Under the pieces are notes generated by a model. The model saw only the letters and a list, made by a program, of their open reading frames with translations, was not told the origin of the DNA and ran no database searches. This document shows, piece by piece, positions 8,746 to 17,694 of a stretch of 64,000 nt of DNA. Each line of letters opens with the position of its first letter. Position 1 is the stretch's first letter. The DNA lies in assembly GCA_017936605.1 (NCBI GenBank), contig JAGBFH010000010.1:119746-183745 (forward strand), given 5' to 3'. This DNA is from Tidjanibacter sp. Its GTDB lineage: Bacteria > Bacteroidota > Bacteroidia > Bacteroidales > Rikenellaceae. The position numbers were made by a program, and so were the translations under genes.

Positions 8746-10563
8746 ATGAAAAGAATCGTTAGTTTCATAGGTGCTATTTTTGCCGCCCTGCTGCTTTGTG
8801 CTTGTGGGGGCGAGCAGTATGATGTTGTGGTCATTGGTGGTGGCGTGAGCGGCACCACCGCGGGTGTGCGTTCGGCACGCCTGGGGGCCAAGACCCTCGT
8901 TGTGGAGCAGGGACCCTGGTTGGGCGGTATGCTCACCTCGGCGGGCGTGAGTGCCACCGACGGCAACTATCGTCTGCGCGGCGGTATGTGGGGCGAGTTG
9001 CGCGACTCCCTGGAGGCCCACTACGGCGGCGCCGAGGCTCTCCAGACGGGCTGGGTGAGCAACATACTCTTTGAGCCCAGCGTGGGTGCCCGCATATTTC
9101 GCAACATAGCCGCAAAAGAGGAGCATCTGACCCTTTGCCTCAACACCTCGGCCACCTCCATAGAGCGCACCTCCCGCGGGTGGAAAATAGGGCTCCAGGG
9201 CGAGCAGGGCCAGCGAAGCATCAAGTGCAAGGTCATTATTGACGGCACCGAGCTGGGCGACATTGCAGCCCTACTGGGCGTGAGGTACGACAAGGGTATG
9301 GAGAGTCGCCACGACACAGGCGAGGACATAGCCCCCGAGGAGGCCAACGACATCATTCAGGACCTCACAATGGTTATGGTCCTCAAGGACTACGGCCACG
9401 ATGTGACCATCCCCGAGCCCGAGGGCTACGACCCAACGCTCTTTGCGTGCGCCTGCGACAACCCCCTCTGCCACACCCCCAAGGAGGCCGACCGTCTGTG
9501 GTCACAGCAGATGATGATGACCTATGGCCGTCTGCCCGGTGGCAAGATTATGATTAACTGGCCCATCGAGGGCAACGACTACTATGTCGATATGGTCGAA
9601 ATGACCGCCGAGGAGCGCGAGGAGGCCATCCGCAAGGCCAAGCTCCACTCCCTCTGCTTCCTCTACTTCATTCAGCACGAACTGGGCCTTAAGACCCTCT
9701 CGCTGGCCGACGACGAGTTCCCCACCGACGACCATTTCCCACTCATTCCCTATCATCGCGAGTCGCGCCGCATCGAGGGTGAGGTGCGTTTCACGCTCGG
9801 CCACATAGTCGCCCCCTACGACCATACCCTCTATCGCACAACCATTGGTGTTGGTGACTACCCCGTAGACCAGCACCACACGCGCTATACGGGCTGGGAG
9901 GCTCTGCCCAACCTCTACTTCCACTCCATACCCTCCTATGGTCTGCCTATGGGCACCCTGCTGCCCAAGGGTGTCGACGGGCTCATAGTGGCCGAGAAGT
10001 CCATCTCGGTGAGCAACATCGTCAATGGCTCCACACGCCTTCAGCCCGTAGTGATGCAGATTGGCGAGGCGGCCGGCATCATTGCCGCATTGGCCACAAG
10101 GGAGGGCGTTGAGCCCCGCGAGGTTGCCGTGCGCGATGTTCAGCGCGAGGTCTTGGCGGCGGGTGGCTACCTGCTCCCCTTCCTCGACCTGCCCGCCACA
10201 CACCCCCACTTCGGGGCTATGCAGCGCGTGGGCGCAACGGGCATCATTGAGGGTGTGGGTATGACCGTAGGCTGGGAGAATCAGACCTGGTTCCGCGCCG
10301 AGGAGAGCATCTCTATGGACGAGCTCTCGCGTGGCCTCAACCGCTACGATGGGCGCATACCCCACATTGCCGAGGAGCGCAGTGTGACCGTGGGCGATAT
10401 TGCCCGCTACGGCTCCGTTTCGGCCTCGCAGTGGGCCGCGTGGGGCCTCGAGGATTACGACCCCGAGCGTGCCGCCACACGCCTGGAGTGCGCCGTGGTC
10501 ATCGACCACACACTAAAGCCATTCGACCGAGATGTGGACCTCAATGGCGAGTTCCTGCGATAA
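8746..10563 (+). CDS. FAD-dependent oxidoreductase lipoprotein
   Basis: A 605-residue protein with a lipoprotein signal (lipobox LCAC, Cys20) and, right after it, an FAD-binding Rossmann motif VVIGGGVSGTTAGVRSARLGAK written here in part: the dinucleotide fold starts at about residue 26. This matches the FAD_oxidored (PF12831) group, common in Bacteroidota glycan loci and often misnamed xanthan lyase. The C-terminal 120 residues form an extra helical region. An exported lipid-anchored flavoenzyme is notable; oxidation of a sugar or polyol is possible but unproven. It is a single-gene unit, convergent with the DUF5009 gene and sharing its terminator. A poor -7 match (TATCTTGC, 8710) lies 29 bp upstream. 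Confidence 0.8.
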   Translation: MKRIVSFIGAIFAALLLCACGGEQYDVVVIGGGVSGTTAGVRSARLGAKTLVVEQGPWLGGMLTSAGVSATDGNYRLRGGMWGELRDSLEAHYGGAEALQTGWVSNILFEPSVGARIFRNIAAKEEHLTLCLNTSATSIERTSRGWKIGLQGEQGQRSIKCKVIIDGTELGDIAALLGVRYDKGMESRHDTGEDIAPEEANDIIQDLTMVMVLKDYGHDVTIPEPEGYDPTLFACACDNPLCHTPKEADRLWSQQMMMTYGRLPGGKIMINWPIEGNDYYVDMVEMTAEEREEAIRKAKLHSLCFLYFIQHELGLKTLSLADDEFPTDDHFPLIPYHRESRRIEGEVRFTLGHIVAPYDHTLYRTTIGVGDYPVDQHHTRYTGWEALPNLYFHSIPSYGLPMGTLLPKGVDGLIVAEKSISVSNIVNGSTRLQPVVMQIGEAAGIIAALATREGVEPREVAVRDVQREVLAAGGYLLPFLDLPATHPHFGAMQRVGATGIIEGVGMTVGWENQTWFRAEESISMDELSRGLNRYDGRIPHIAEERSVTVGDIARYGSVSASQWAAWGLEDYDPERAATRLECAVVIDHTLKPFDRDVDLNGEFLR

Positions 10564-10567
10564 GAAT

Positions 10568-10607
10568 AAGAGAAAAAGGATGGGCTGTCGGCCCATCCTT
10601 TTTCTCT
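10568..10607. terminator. Bidirectional terminator
   Basis: A 17-bp stem whose core GGATGGGC pairs with GCCCATCC, extended by A-rich and T-rich arms (AGAGAAAAA with TTTTTCTCT), lies between the convergent FAD oxidoreductase and DUF5009 genes. The arms give a U-tract in either direction. Confidence 0.9.
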
Positions 10608-11742
10608 ATACCTTGAGGTAGATTTTGTACCTATCGAGCAGGCGGAGCACCAACCACGCCGCCACTATATAGCCAAGTGAGAGCACCACAGCGCCCCACG
10701 CAGGTGGCAGAAGGCCCGCCAGACCGCCTAAGAAGAACTGAGCGGCGCCACTGAAGCTGACAATCTCCTGGAGCATATAGATTGTTATGGAGTTCACGCC
10801 GATGACCCTCAGCCAGTCGGCCCAACGGCGGTGGCCGCGCACATCAATCACATAGTAGAAGAGTGCAAATAGGGCCAGCGAATATGCCCCTGCTGTGAGC
10901 ACAAAGGCGCTCGACCACAACATTTTATTAATCGGCTGCCACTGGTTCCAGACAAGGCCAAGCAGAAGCATCACAACAGCCCCCGCAAGCATAATCACCG
11001 TTTTGCGACTGCCCGAAGTCCCCTCGCGCATCACCCACTCGCCCGTGAAGATGCCCAGCAGGGCCGTAACCACCGCAGGCAGGGTGCTCAGCAGTCCCTC
11101 GGGGTCCATCACGCCACGCCAATAGATGTGGTTGGGCATAATGAGCCTATCGACATAGCCCGCCAGATTGCCCTCCTTGGTGAGCGCCCCAATGCCTTCG
11201 GCCACATCGGGCGCGGGAAGAGTGAGCAGCAACGAGTAGCCAACAAGTATCACTACCGATATGACGGCCCTTGCGCAAGGTTTGAGCCATAGTGTGAGCA
11301 GGGCGGCAAGGCCCCAGGCCACACCTATGCGCCCGAGCACGCTCGGCAGACGGAGCGTAGGGAGTTGCAGGCGGAAGAGGCCGTTGTAGACCAGTCCCAA
11401 GAGAATGAGCACCACCACACGGCGCAGAATCCTCAGACAGATGTGCCCTTTGGAGGCTCCCGCGAGTTGCTGCTTGCGGAGCGAGAAGGGGAACGAGATG
11501 CCTGCAATAAACAGGAATAGCGGGAAGATGGTGTCGTGGTGGGCGAAACCGTCCCACTCCACGTGGTGCATCTGCCCCGCCAGCCACGCGGCCAGTGCCG
11601 ACTGTGGGAAGAGGCCGCAGAGGGCCGCAATCAGCCCCGCGCCCCCAATGATGAAGAACATATCGAACCCCCTGAGCGCATCTAGCGACATCAGTCGGGC
11701 CGTCTTGCCATTGCTACTAATATTATTACCACTCCTATCCAT
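10606..11742 (-). CDS. DUF5009 / HGSNAT-like membrane acyltransferase (copy 1)
   Basis: A 378-residue protein with about ten hydrophobic segments. The start region MSLDALRGFDMFFIIGG and FPLFLFIAGISFPFSL match DUF5009 proteins, the bacterial relatives of heparan-alpha-glucosaminide N-acetyltransferase. The human enzyme carries acetyl groups from cytosolic acetyl-CoA across the membrane to terminal glucosamine; acyl transfer to a periplasmic sugar is the inferred role here. The gene is last in the minus-strand set with the GHL10-like, NAGPA and BACON genes, but a terminator (11780-11814) separates it from them, so it may have its own promoter. A second copy is at 20340-21761. Confidence 0.82.
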   Translation of the reverse strand: MDRSGNNISSNGKTARLMSLDALRGFDMFFIIGGAGLIAALCGLFPQSALAAWLAGQMHHVEWDGFAHHDTIFPLFLFIAGISFPFSLRKQQLAGASKGHICLRILRRVVVLILLGLVYNGLFRLQLPTLRLPSVLGRIGVAWGLAALLTLWLKPCARAVISVVILVGYSLLLTLPAPDVAEGIGALTKEGNLAGYVDRLIMPNHIYWRGVMDPEGLLSTLPAVVTALLGIFTGEWVMREGTSGSRKTVIMLAGAVVMLLLGLVWNQWQPINKMLWSSAFVLTAGAYSLALFALFYYVIDVRGHRRWADWLRVIGVNSITIYMLQEIVSFSGAAQFFLGGLAGLLPPAWGAVVLSLGYIVAAWLVLRLLDRYKIYLKV

Positions 11743-11779
11743 TGACTCTCACCTTTGTTTGTCCTATAGAGATAAAATA

Positions 11780-11814
11780 CAAAAAGGGGTCGACTAAAGT
11801 GACTTTAGTCGACC
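11780..11814 (-). terminator. Terminator after the GHL10-like gene
   Basis: A perfect 12-bp stem (GGTCGACTAAAG with CTTTAGTCGACC, 11788-11814) with a 3-base loop is followed on the minus strand by CCTTTTTG. It lies 26 bp after the stop of the gene at 11840, upstream of the DUF5009 gene. Confidence 0.85.
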
Positions 11815-11839
11815 ACGCGATACCACAAAGGGCACCGTT

Positions 11840-13162
11840 TTACTCGGCCCTGTCGATTGCCACTTTGAGGGTGTCCCACCAGTTGTGTGACACGATGTGG
11901 CACAAATCGAAGAGCATCATACCGCCCGAGCAGCTCTCGATGGCCTGGGTGATGGCCCTGCCGAAGCGCTCCTCGTCGCCCTGGTACTGCTCCACATATA
12001 TGGAGCCCACCACGGGCACTACACCACAGGTTATCTCCTGGGCCAGTTCGGCACCACCCTCCACGCAGTACCAATAGGTCCTCGCCTCGGCGTCCATACC
12101 GTCCTCGGTGCGCATACCGAGCTCGGCCAGCTGGCTATCAACCTCGGCCTTGGTGATGGGGGTATAGTAGAGGCCCGTCATATAGACATCCAGCAGTTCG
12201 GCATAGCCGGTCTTATAGTAGTTCTCGCTTGCCCAGTCGAACTCCTCAATCTCGGCGGGGTTGAACTTCTCGCTCGCCCAGTTTACACCCATATAGTAGT
12301 AGGTGGGGTACCAAGCACCGGTGTAGTCGCCAAGTTGCAGATTGGGGTTGATGGCTTTCAGGCGCTCGTGAGCCTCGGCCACGAAGCTCTTAATCACACC
12401 TGCGCGGTACTCCAACCAGAGTTTGAAGTGCTCTGCGGGCTTGAAGTCCCACTTACCCTCGGCATCCTGATGCCAAGTGAGAATCTCCTCAGGCTTGGGG
12501 GCCTTCTCGAGGCCTGCATAAGCGGCAAAGTCCTCCAGCGACAGGTCGCTGAAATCGGCCCAGATGTCGTTGTAGCGCACACGGTCGAAGATGATACCGT
12601 CGATGGTGGGGTACTTGCGTGCGAACTCCTCCAGGATGGCGAGCTGGTACTCCCTAACCTCGGGGTTGGCGGGGTTGACCATACCGTTGTAGGTGAAGTC
12701 CATCTCGCTCACGGGCAGGAGCTGGTTGTGCCACCAGCCGATGGTCTGCCAATCGGGGTGTTCGTTGTAGATGATACCTCGTTTTACGAAGTTATGGCCG
12801 CCGCAAAATACATTCAGCGAGGCGAAACAGCCGAGTCCGTGACGGCGGCAAGCGGCCTCCACCTCGGCGAGCATATCGTACTCCTCGCTACGCACGGTGC
12901 CATTCCACTCGCCCATATAGGGTGCGATGTCGCTCTTGTAGAGCACCTCGCCCATAATACTCTTCACATCGGCCACCACATCCGTGAAACCGAGGTCCTT
13001 GATGCGAGCCATATAGTAGTCAATACTGTCGGGTGTGGAGAGGCGCTCGAAGTTGGCCTCGCAGTCGAGCCACATATAGAGCCTCTTGGCGGGCTGTTGT
13101 TTGCAGCTCTCAAGGCCCATAAAGAGCACAGCCGCGAGAGCTAAATAGAATAGTTTTTTCAT
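11840..13162 (-). CDS. GHL10-like (family 10 glycosylhydrolase) lipoprotein (copy 1)
   Basis: A 440-residue lipoprotein (lipobox LESC, Cys20) with a TIM-barrel similar to the GHL10 group: RLYMWLDCEANF, GFTDVVADVKSIMGEVLY, then NPANPEVREYQLAILEEF and IDGIIFDRVRYND carrying the likely catalytic Asp after strand 4. GHL10 proteins belong to the alpha-amylase/GH-like clan but few have known substrates. It aligns over its length with the lipoprotein at 23227-24663, sharing GFTD(I/V)V(A/V)DV near the start and a D-x-(C/I)-RY-(D/N) barrel motif. It follows the NAGPA gene by 21 bp, so cotranscription is likely. Confidence 0.82.
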   Translation of the reverse strand: MKKLFYLALAAVLFMGLESCKQQPAKRLYMWLDCEANFERLSTPDSIDYYMARIKDLGFTDVVADVKSIMGEVLYKSDIAPYMGEWNGTVRSEEYDMLAEVEAACRRHGLGCFASLNVFCGGHNFVKRGIIYNEHPDWQTIGWWHNQLLPVSEMDFTYNGMVNPANPEVREYQLAILEEFARKYPTIDGIIFDRVRYNDIWADFSDLSLEDFAAYAGLEKAPKPEEILTWHQDAEGKWDFKPAEHFKLWLEYRAGVIKSFVAEAHERLKAINPNLQLGDYTGAWYPTYYYMGVNWASEKFNPAEIEEFDWASENYYKTGYAELLDVYMTGLYYTPITKAEVDSQLAELGMRTEDGMDAEARTYWYCVEGGAELAQEITCGVVPVVGSIYVEQYQGDEERFGRAITQAIESCSGGMMLFDLCHIVSHNWWDTLKVAIDRAE

Positions 13163-13183
13163 CCTAAGTTTGATTATTACTGG

Positions 13184-14245
13184 TTATTGCATTGATATTA
13201 CCACAGCAGTGGGCACACGCCTCTGGCTGCCGTCCGAGGGGCTATTGAGGGCTTTGCCATCCTTGCCCACCATCACCGATGAGCCGCCACCGTCGAGGTT
13301 GATGGCCCACACAGCGCCCAGCTTCTTCAGCAGGTCGGCGACCTCGGGCAGGGTGTAGCCCCAGCTGCCGTTCATCTCGCGGCCGTCGCACACAAAGAGA
13401 ATGATTTTGCCATCCTCGGTGTAGCCTATGGCTGTGCGGGGCTGATACGAGAGGGCCGCGGTGCCACCACTATGGAGGACCTCTTTCCAGTAGCTGTTCT
13501 CGGCCACATTCTTACCCTCCTTCAGCAGCATAGGGCCGCCGCCAATGGCCTCCTCGGGGGTCCACAGAGTGCCATCCGAAGACCTATGAGGGGTGCTGGT
13601 GAAGACACCCACCTTCTCGTTGTTGCCCTTGGGCGAGGAGAAAGAGTATGGGTTGTTGTTATCGTCGGGGCAGCAGTAGACCCAGGTGGCCTCCATCCTG
13701 CCGTCGGCGTGAACACCGAAGGCCGCCCTTATGGGGCAAGCAGTGTGGGTCTGACCCTCAAACGAAGGCCAGGTGTACTGTGCGGCAATGCTCTTCACCT
13801 CTCCGCCCGAGATGAGCAGCGAGAGCGACTCGCCATCCCAGAAGTAACCACCATTGGTCGCCAGAATGGGGGTACCACCCTCAAACGAGGCGAAGATATT
13901 GGAGGGGGTTGCATCCTGCTCCACATAGACGGCGTTGAACTTCAGCGCGGGGTTTTTCTTCACATCCACAATGGCGTAGTAGCCTATGCAGAAGTCGTCG
14001 GTGCCGTCCTCATAGAAGTTCTTGAAGTTATAGACCGCCACGCCCTCGGGGTAGCCCTCCAATTTCACGAGCTCATTGCGACCCTCGGGCTTGGGCTCCT
14101 CAGGAGTCTCGGGCTCTTCAGGAGTTTCGGGGTTCTCGGGCACTTCGGGGGTGTCGGGTTCTTGGGTGTCGGGCGTGGGGCCACAGGCCACTGCCAGCGA
14201 CATACAGAGGCACAAGGCCATCACTATTGAAAACAGACGCTTCAT
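13184..14245 (-). CDS. Phosphodiester glycosidase (NAGPA-domain) lipoprotein
   Basis: A 353-residue lipoprotein (start MKRLFSIVMAL, lipobox AVAC, Cys21) with a Pro/Glu/Thr-rich linker (about residues 24-55) and a NAGPA domain, recognised by PILATNGGYFW, RTAIGYTEDGKIILFVCDG and WAINLDGGGSSVMV. The human family member removes GlcNAc from GlcNAc-1-phospho-6-mannose, so the family cleaves sugar-phosphodiester bonds, and related bacterial proteins act on exopolysaccharide or teichoic-type polymers. A four-residue longer start (14257) is possible but weakens the signal peptide. It lies between the BACON/DUF5018-like gene and the GHL10-like gene. Confidence 0.88.
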   Translation of the reverse strand: MKRLFSIVMALCLCMSLAVACGPTPDTQEPDTPEVPENPETPEEPETPEEPKPEGRNELVKLEGYPEGVAVYNFKNFYEDGTDDFCIGYYAIVDVKKNPALKFNAVYVEQDATPSNIFASFEGGTPILATNGGYFWDGESLSLLISGGEVKSIAAQYTWPSFEGQTHTACPIRAAFGVHADGRMEATWVYCCPDDNNNPYSFSSPKGNNEKVGVFTSTPHRSSDGTLWTPEEAIGGGPMLLKEGKNVAENSYWKEVLHSGGTAALSYQPRTAIGYTEDGKIILFVCDGREMNGSWGYTLPEVADLLKKLGAVWAINLDGGGSSVMVGKDGKALNSPSDGSQRRVPTAVVISMQ

Positions 14246-14254
14246 ACAAATGGA

Positions 14255-14458
14255 CAATTGACAATGGAAAATTGATCTTAAAATTTAGGGCATTGGAGTC
14301 GGGCGTCGGTAGACCTACAACAGACCTCTCCCGCCCTTCGGGCACCCTCCCCTAACTTATGGGAGGGTAAATAGTGGGACTTATGGGACTTATAAGACCC
14401 ATAAGACCTATAAGACCCATAAGACTTATAGGGTATTGGCGACGGTCGTCGGCCGACT
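14255..14458. repeat. REP-like double hairpin with TTATAGGTC-type tandem repeats
   Basis: Three repeat types are nested. An ATTGACAAT-type stretch lies at 14255-14275. A REP-like core with CCCGCCCTTCGGGC and ACCCTCCCCTAACTTATGGG hairpins spans about 14325-14369. Ten-base units of the form TTATAAGACC run through 14380-14440. A 64-bp part (14306-14369) is repeated exactly, inverted, at 20192-20255. Confidence 0.85.
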
Positions 14459-14538
14459 AACGGAAATGGGCAGTGCAGTTGCCTGCCCTGCCCATTTCTG
14501 CATTATTCTATAGTCTGAATTGCTCCGAACTACTCTTA

Positions 14539-16137
14539 TTAGAGTGCCAGGAAGAAGCCCTCCAACGAAGTGGTCGAGTTGTCGATGCGGTAAACATTCA
14601 GACCACCCTCAACAGCCTCAAGGCAAACATCCGAAGTGGTGCCACCCATATAGTCGGTGGTGCAGTACGAAACAGCCGAAGGAGTAGCAACGGGGGTGAT
14701 AGTAGTACCCTCAACACAGAACACAGCGGTCTGTGCGGGGCACCAGCTTGCCCAGTGACCAGCAGCCGACAGAGCAACATAAGCCTTGCCGTTTGCGAAG
14801 ATCATATCGATTGCGTTAGCAGCGTAGTTGCCGTTGAAGATCTCTGCCTGAACGGGAGTACATACATTGCCAGCTACGGTGTAGATACCGTTGTCGGGGT
14901 AGCAACCCAACATAACTGCACCCTCGGCAAGGGTAGTACCCATCAGAGCAAATGCATTAATGTAGGGGGCATTGCGCCAGTAGCCATCACCGAACCAGTC
15001 ATAAGCACCGCGGAAGCCGGTGAGTGCGAAGGGCTGGAATGCACCGGGAACGCCACCAACAAACTCCCAACCATTTACCACATTGGTACCACCGTTTGCG
15101 GGGAACTCCTCGGTAACAAGGATAGCTGCATTGCCGGTGATGTCACCGCGAACTGCCATACCGCAACCGTTGTGGCGGGTCTGCCAGTCAGCCTTCAGAG
15201 CCATAACAGCGGTAGTGCTGCCGGGAGCAAGGTACCATACCTCAAACGAGGTGATGCCATCCCATACATTGTTGTGAACGCGGTTGCTCATTACGAGGTT
15301 GCCAGCGTCATCGTTAGCTACATAGTAAGGTACGAAACCACCGGTTACGAGGTCACCCTCAACAGCGCCGGTTGCTTTGTTCACGAGTTTGGTAGCCGAG
15401 CCGTCACCGGGGCAAACAACGAGTTTGCCATCCCAGAGAGCGATCGAAACAACACCACCAGCACCCTCGGTAGCATCCGAGATGGTTACATTGCCAATCT
15501 GGGGAACAACGGTAGTCGAGTTAACCGAGAAGATGTAGCCGCTCTGTACGAGGTAAACCTCATACTCGAAGCCGGCAGCCTCAACGAGGAGGGTAGCGGT
15601 ACGCTCAGCAGCGGTGCCGTTCTTCTCTACATTGATGATGGTCTTGGTAGTGGTGAGTGCGCGGGTGCCACCTACAACTGCCCAATCAGCATCCGAAGTA
15701 ACGGTGTACTCGATGTTGTGGTTTACGGGGAGCTCAACCTCGCCACCCTCGTAGCCTACATAGAGAATCTCCAGGTCACCGATGTTCACCTCGTCGGTCT
15801 GGGTCTGGTTAACGATGATGTCAAGAGTCTTCTCGGCAGCGGTGATGGTAACTTTACCTGCGCGGTTGTCGAAGGTGTCGTTCTTTGCAACAGCGATGGT
15901 CAGCTCGATAGCAGTACCTGCTACACCCTCGGCGGGGGTAACGGTAATCCACGCTGCGTCAGCAGCAGCGGTCCAAGCAGCGTTGGTGGTGAAAGCAACC
16001 ACTTTCTGCACAGCGTCGGTTGCCAGATTCAGAGTTGCATTAGCCTCGTCGTCGAGCGAGAGAGTAGTCTCGGGCACGGGCTCCTCACAAGCGAAAAGCA
16101 TTGCCGCTACAGCGAAAATTGCGAAAAATTTTTTCAT
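14539..16137 (-). CDS. BACON-domain lipoprotein with DUF5018-like C-terminal domain
   Basis: A 532-residue lipoprotein (lipobox LFAC, Cys17). Two BACON-like repeats follow: the first at about 30-110 (VAFTTNAAWTAAADAAWITV, VTITAAEKTLDIIVNQ) and the second at about 118-205 (TVTSDADWAVVGG, TATLLVEAAGFEYEVYLVQ). BACON domains are carbohydrate or mucin-binding modules. The rest, about 210-532, is a beta-propeller-like region with VCPGDGSATKLVNK and YVANDDAGNLVMSN, clearly related to VACPGNGEAPLLLNK and YVCNDDAGNLLISN in the lipoprotein at 24691. It probably binds glycan at the cell surface. It has its own promoter and leads the set NAGPA, GHL10-like. Confidence 0.82.
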   Translation of the reverse strand: MKKFFAIFAVAAMLFACEEPVPETTLSLDDEANATLNLATDAVQKVVAFTTNAAWTAAADAAWITVTPAEGVAGTAIELTIAVAKNDTFDNRAGKVTITAAEKTLDIIVNQTQTDEVNIGDLEILYVGYEGGEVELPVNHNIEYTVTSDADWAVVGGTRALTTTKTIINVEKNGTAAERTATLLVEAAGFEYEVYLVQSGYIFSVNSTTVVPQIGNVTISDATEGAGGVVSIALWDGKLVVCPGDGSATKLVNKATGAVEGDLVTGGFVPYYVANDDAGNLVMSNRVHNNVWDGITSFEVWYLAPGSTTAVMALKADWQTRHNGCGMAVRGDITGNAAILVTEEFPANGGTNVVNGWEFVGGVPGAFQPFALTGFRGAYDWFGDGYWRNAPYINAFALMGTTLAEGAVMLGCYPDNGIYTVAGNVCTPVQAEIFNGNYAANAIDMIFANGKAYVALSAAGHWASWCPAQTAVFCVEGTTITPVATPSAVSYCTTDYMGGTTSDVCLEAVEGGLNVYRIDNSTTSLEGFFLAL

Positions 16138-16446
16138 AGGTAAAAGATGTTTAGTTAGTTAAATGAATTTTGGTGTTTGTTTTTTTAATCTCTTTCCTTT
16201 GTCTGTTTTGCGCGGTCTGCCCCAACAAGTGGGCACAAAACCACATCGTAAAACATTTCAAAAATAGAACTCCTCGAAAAGAAAACAAAATTAAATACAT
16301 TAAAAATACAATTTTTATTATATTATTTTTGTTTCGGCGGCGTATGTCACTGATAGTCAACAACATTTAAGTGCAAAAAAATCGAGGTAATTTCTAAAGT
16401 CTTTTCTATTCAAGATGTTACTAATGGGGGTAATTAATAAATTGAT
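16138..16446. other. AT-rich intergenic region with the BACON gene promoter
   Basis: About 300 bp without a supported gene lie between the BACON gene start and the tatC stop. The right half is strongly AT-rich. No hairpin of note was seen beyond the promoter listed separately; short frames here have no recognisable product. Confidence 0.7.
16259..16289 (-). promoter_or_regulatory. Promoter of the BACON/DUF5018-like gene
   Basis: Minus-strand TATTTTTG (16259-16266) fits TAnnTTTG and TTTG (16286-16289) lies 19 bases upstream. The start codon is about 120 bp downstream, leaving a long 5' untranslated leader. Confidence 0.65.
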
Positions 16447-17244
16447 TTATTTATTGCGCGATTTTTCCACCAGTCGCACCACCCACGCACCCAGCTCATA
16501 GAGCATCCAGATGGGTACCGCAACGAGCATCAGAGTGAACGGATCGCCCGTGGGGGTGATGACGGCAGCCACGATGAGGGCAATCACAATGGCGTAGCGG
16601 CGGCTCGCCACCATCTGCCTGTGGTGGAGCACTCCGAGCCTTGCCAGCAGGGCACACACAACGGGTATCTCAAAGAGCGCCCCCATCACGAGTGTCATTC
16701 CGAGCAGGGTCGAGATGTACGAATCGAGCGAAATCATATTGGGCACCAGGCCGCTCACCTGATAGCCCGCCAGAAAGCGAAATGTGAAGGGGAAAATAAT
16801 AAGATAGTTGAGCGCACAGCCCAGCAGAAACATCACATAGCCGCCCACCACATAGCGGCGCGAGTGGCGTCGTTCGTGGTCGTAGAGCGCAGGCGAGATG
16901 AAACTGAAGAGGGAGTAAATCACATAGGGCAGCGCCACCAGCAGACCCACATAGAGGGCCACCTTCAGGTGAGTCAGAAACTGTGCCGCAAGGCCCGTAT
17001 TTATCAGCTGTACAACGCTTTCGCCCTGAGCATTTTGCCACTCCAGACCGAGGCTCTGAGTAAGCCTATAGGTCAGAAAATCGCCCTTAGCGGGGGCCAA
17101 GACCAACTCAAAGAGCCACTCCTTAAAGCCAAAGGCCACCGCGGTAGCGACTACCACGACGGCCACAATACGCACAAGATGGCCCTTGAGTTCATCCAGA
17201 TGGGCCCAGAAACTCTTTGCCTGGTCGGACATATCACTCTTCAA
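16447..17244 (-). CDS. tatC: Sec-independent protein translocase TatC
   Basis: A 265-residue membrane protein with six hydrophobic segments and the TatC hallmarks: an N-terminal SFWAHLDELKGHLVRI (the conserved HLxELRxR region with its Glu), a large periplasmic loop, and RRYVVGGYVMFLLG, ending with the PTGDPFTLMLVAVPIWMLYE segment. TatC is the receptor for twin-arginine signal peptides. Met5 (17232) is an equally good start. It lies 35 bp after tatA. No tatB gene is seen, as is usual in Bacteroidota, which work with TatA-type plus TatC. A likely client is encoded at 34113-35207. Confidence 0.97.
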   Translation of the reverse strand: MKSDMSDQAKSFWAHLDELKGHLVRIVAVVVVATAVAFGFKEWLFELVLAPAKGDFLTYRLTQSLGLEWQNAQGESVVQLINTGLAAQFLTHLKVALYVGLLVALPYVIYSLFSFISPALYDHERRHSRRYVVGGYVMFLLGCALNYLIIFPFTFRFLAGYQVSGLVPNMISLDSYISTLLGMTLVMGALFEIPVVCALLARLGVLHHRQMVASRRYAIVIALIVAAVITPTGDPFTLMLVAVPIWMLYELGAWVVRLVEKSRNK

Positions 17245-17279
17245 GTGGGGGACCTCGCCGAAGAGCCCCCGCTTACCGA

Positions 17280-17483
17280 TTAATTATCCTTCTCTATCTC
17301 GTCTTTGACTTTTTGAGCCTCATCTTTGGCCTCGTTCATACCCTCCTTGAAGGAGCGCACGCCTTTGCCGATGCCGCGCATCAGTTCGGGAATCTTCTTG
17401 CCGCCAAACAGAAGCAGAATAACCAGCGCTATGATGATAATCTCACCGGCACCTATGCCGCCCAAAAACAACATTTTAGTCAT
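17280..17483 (-). CDS. tatA: Twin-arginine translocase subunit TatA/TatE
   Basis: A 67-residue protein with one membrane helix ([21 protein letters not shown]) described here by its parts: the polar Glu before the helix, the FGxKKIPEL hinge and a charged amphipathic helix ([17 protein letters not shown]) typical of TatA. TatA oligomers form the protein-conducting element. Met4 is an alternative start (MLFLGGIG). It is the first gene of the tatA-tatC unit, with its own promoter 47 bp upstream, and is divergent from the GH20 gene. Confidence 0.95.
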   Translation of the reverse strand: MTKMLFLGGIGAGEIIIIALVILLLFGGKKIPELMRGIGKGVRSFKEGMNEAKDEAQKVKDEIEKDN

Positions 17484-17529
17484 AGTGTCAACTTTTTTTG
17501 AGTGTTGCTATCGTAAATAGTTAGTTAGG

Positions 17530-17561
17530 CAAAGATAGAACTTTTTTGGGGAATTATCAAC
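17530..17561 (-). promoter_or_regulatory. Promoter of tatA-tatC
   Basis: Minus-strand TATCTTTG (17530-17537) is an exact -7 match. At the right spacing (20 bases) the -33 position reads GTTG (17558-17561) rather than TTTG. Confidence 0.6.
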
Positions 17562-17621
17562 AGGAGGGGCCGAGGGTAGACTTTTAGTGGCAATAATTTT
17601 CTTTTTGCCCCAACAAATTTG

Positions 17622-17629
17622 TATCTTTG
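17622..17629 (+). promoter_or_regulatory. -7 element of the GH20 gene
   Basis: TATCTTTG is an exact -7 match 66 bp before the GH20 start. The nearest TTTG (17604-17607) is only 14 bases upstream, so the -33 element is poor. Confidence 0.5.
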
Positions 17630-17694
17630 TGGAATAAACCCACCAACCAAGGCAATACACAAAAAACAATAACCATTCTATTCTGATAACCACT

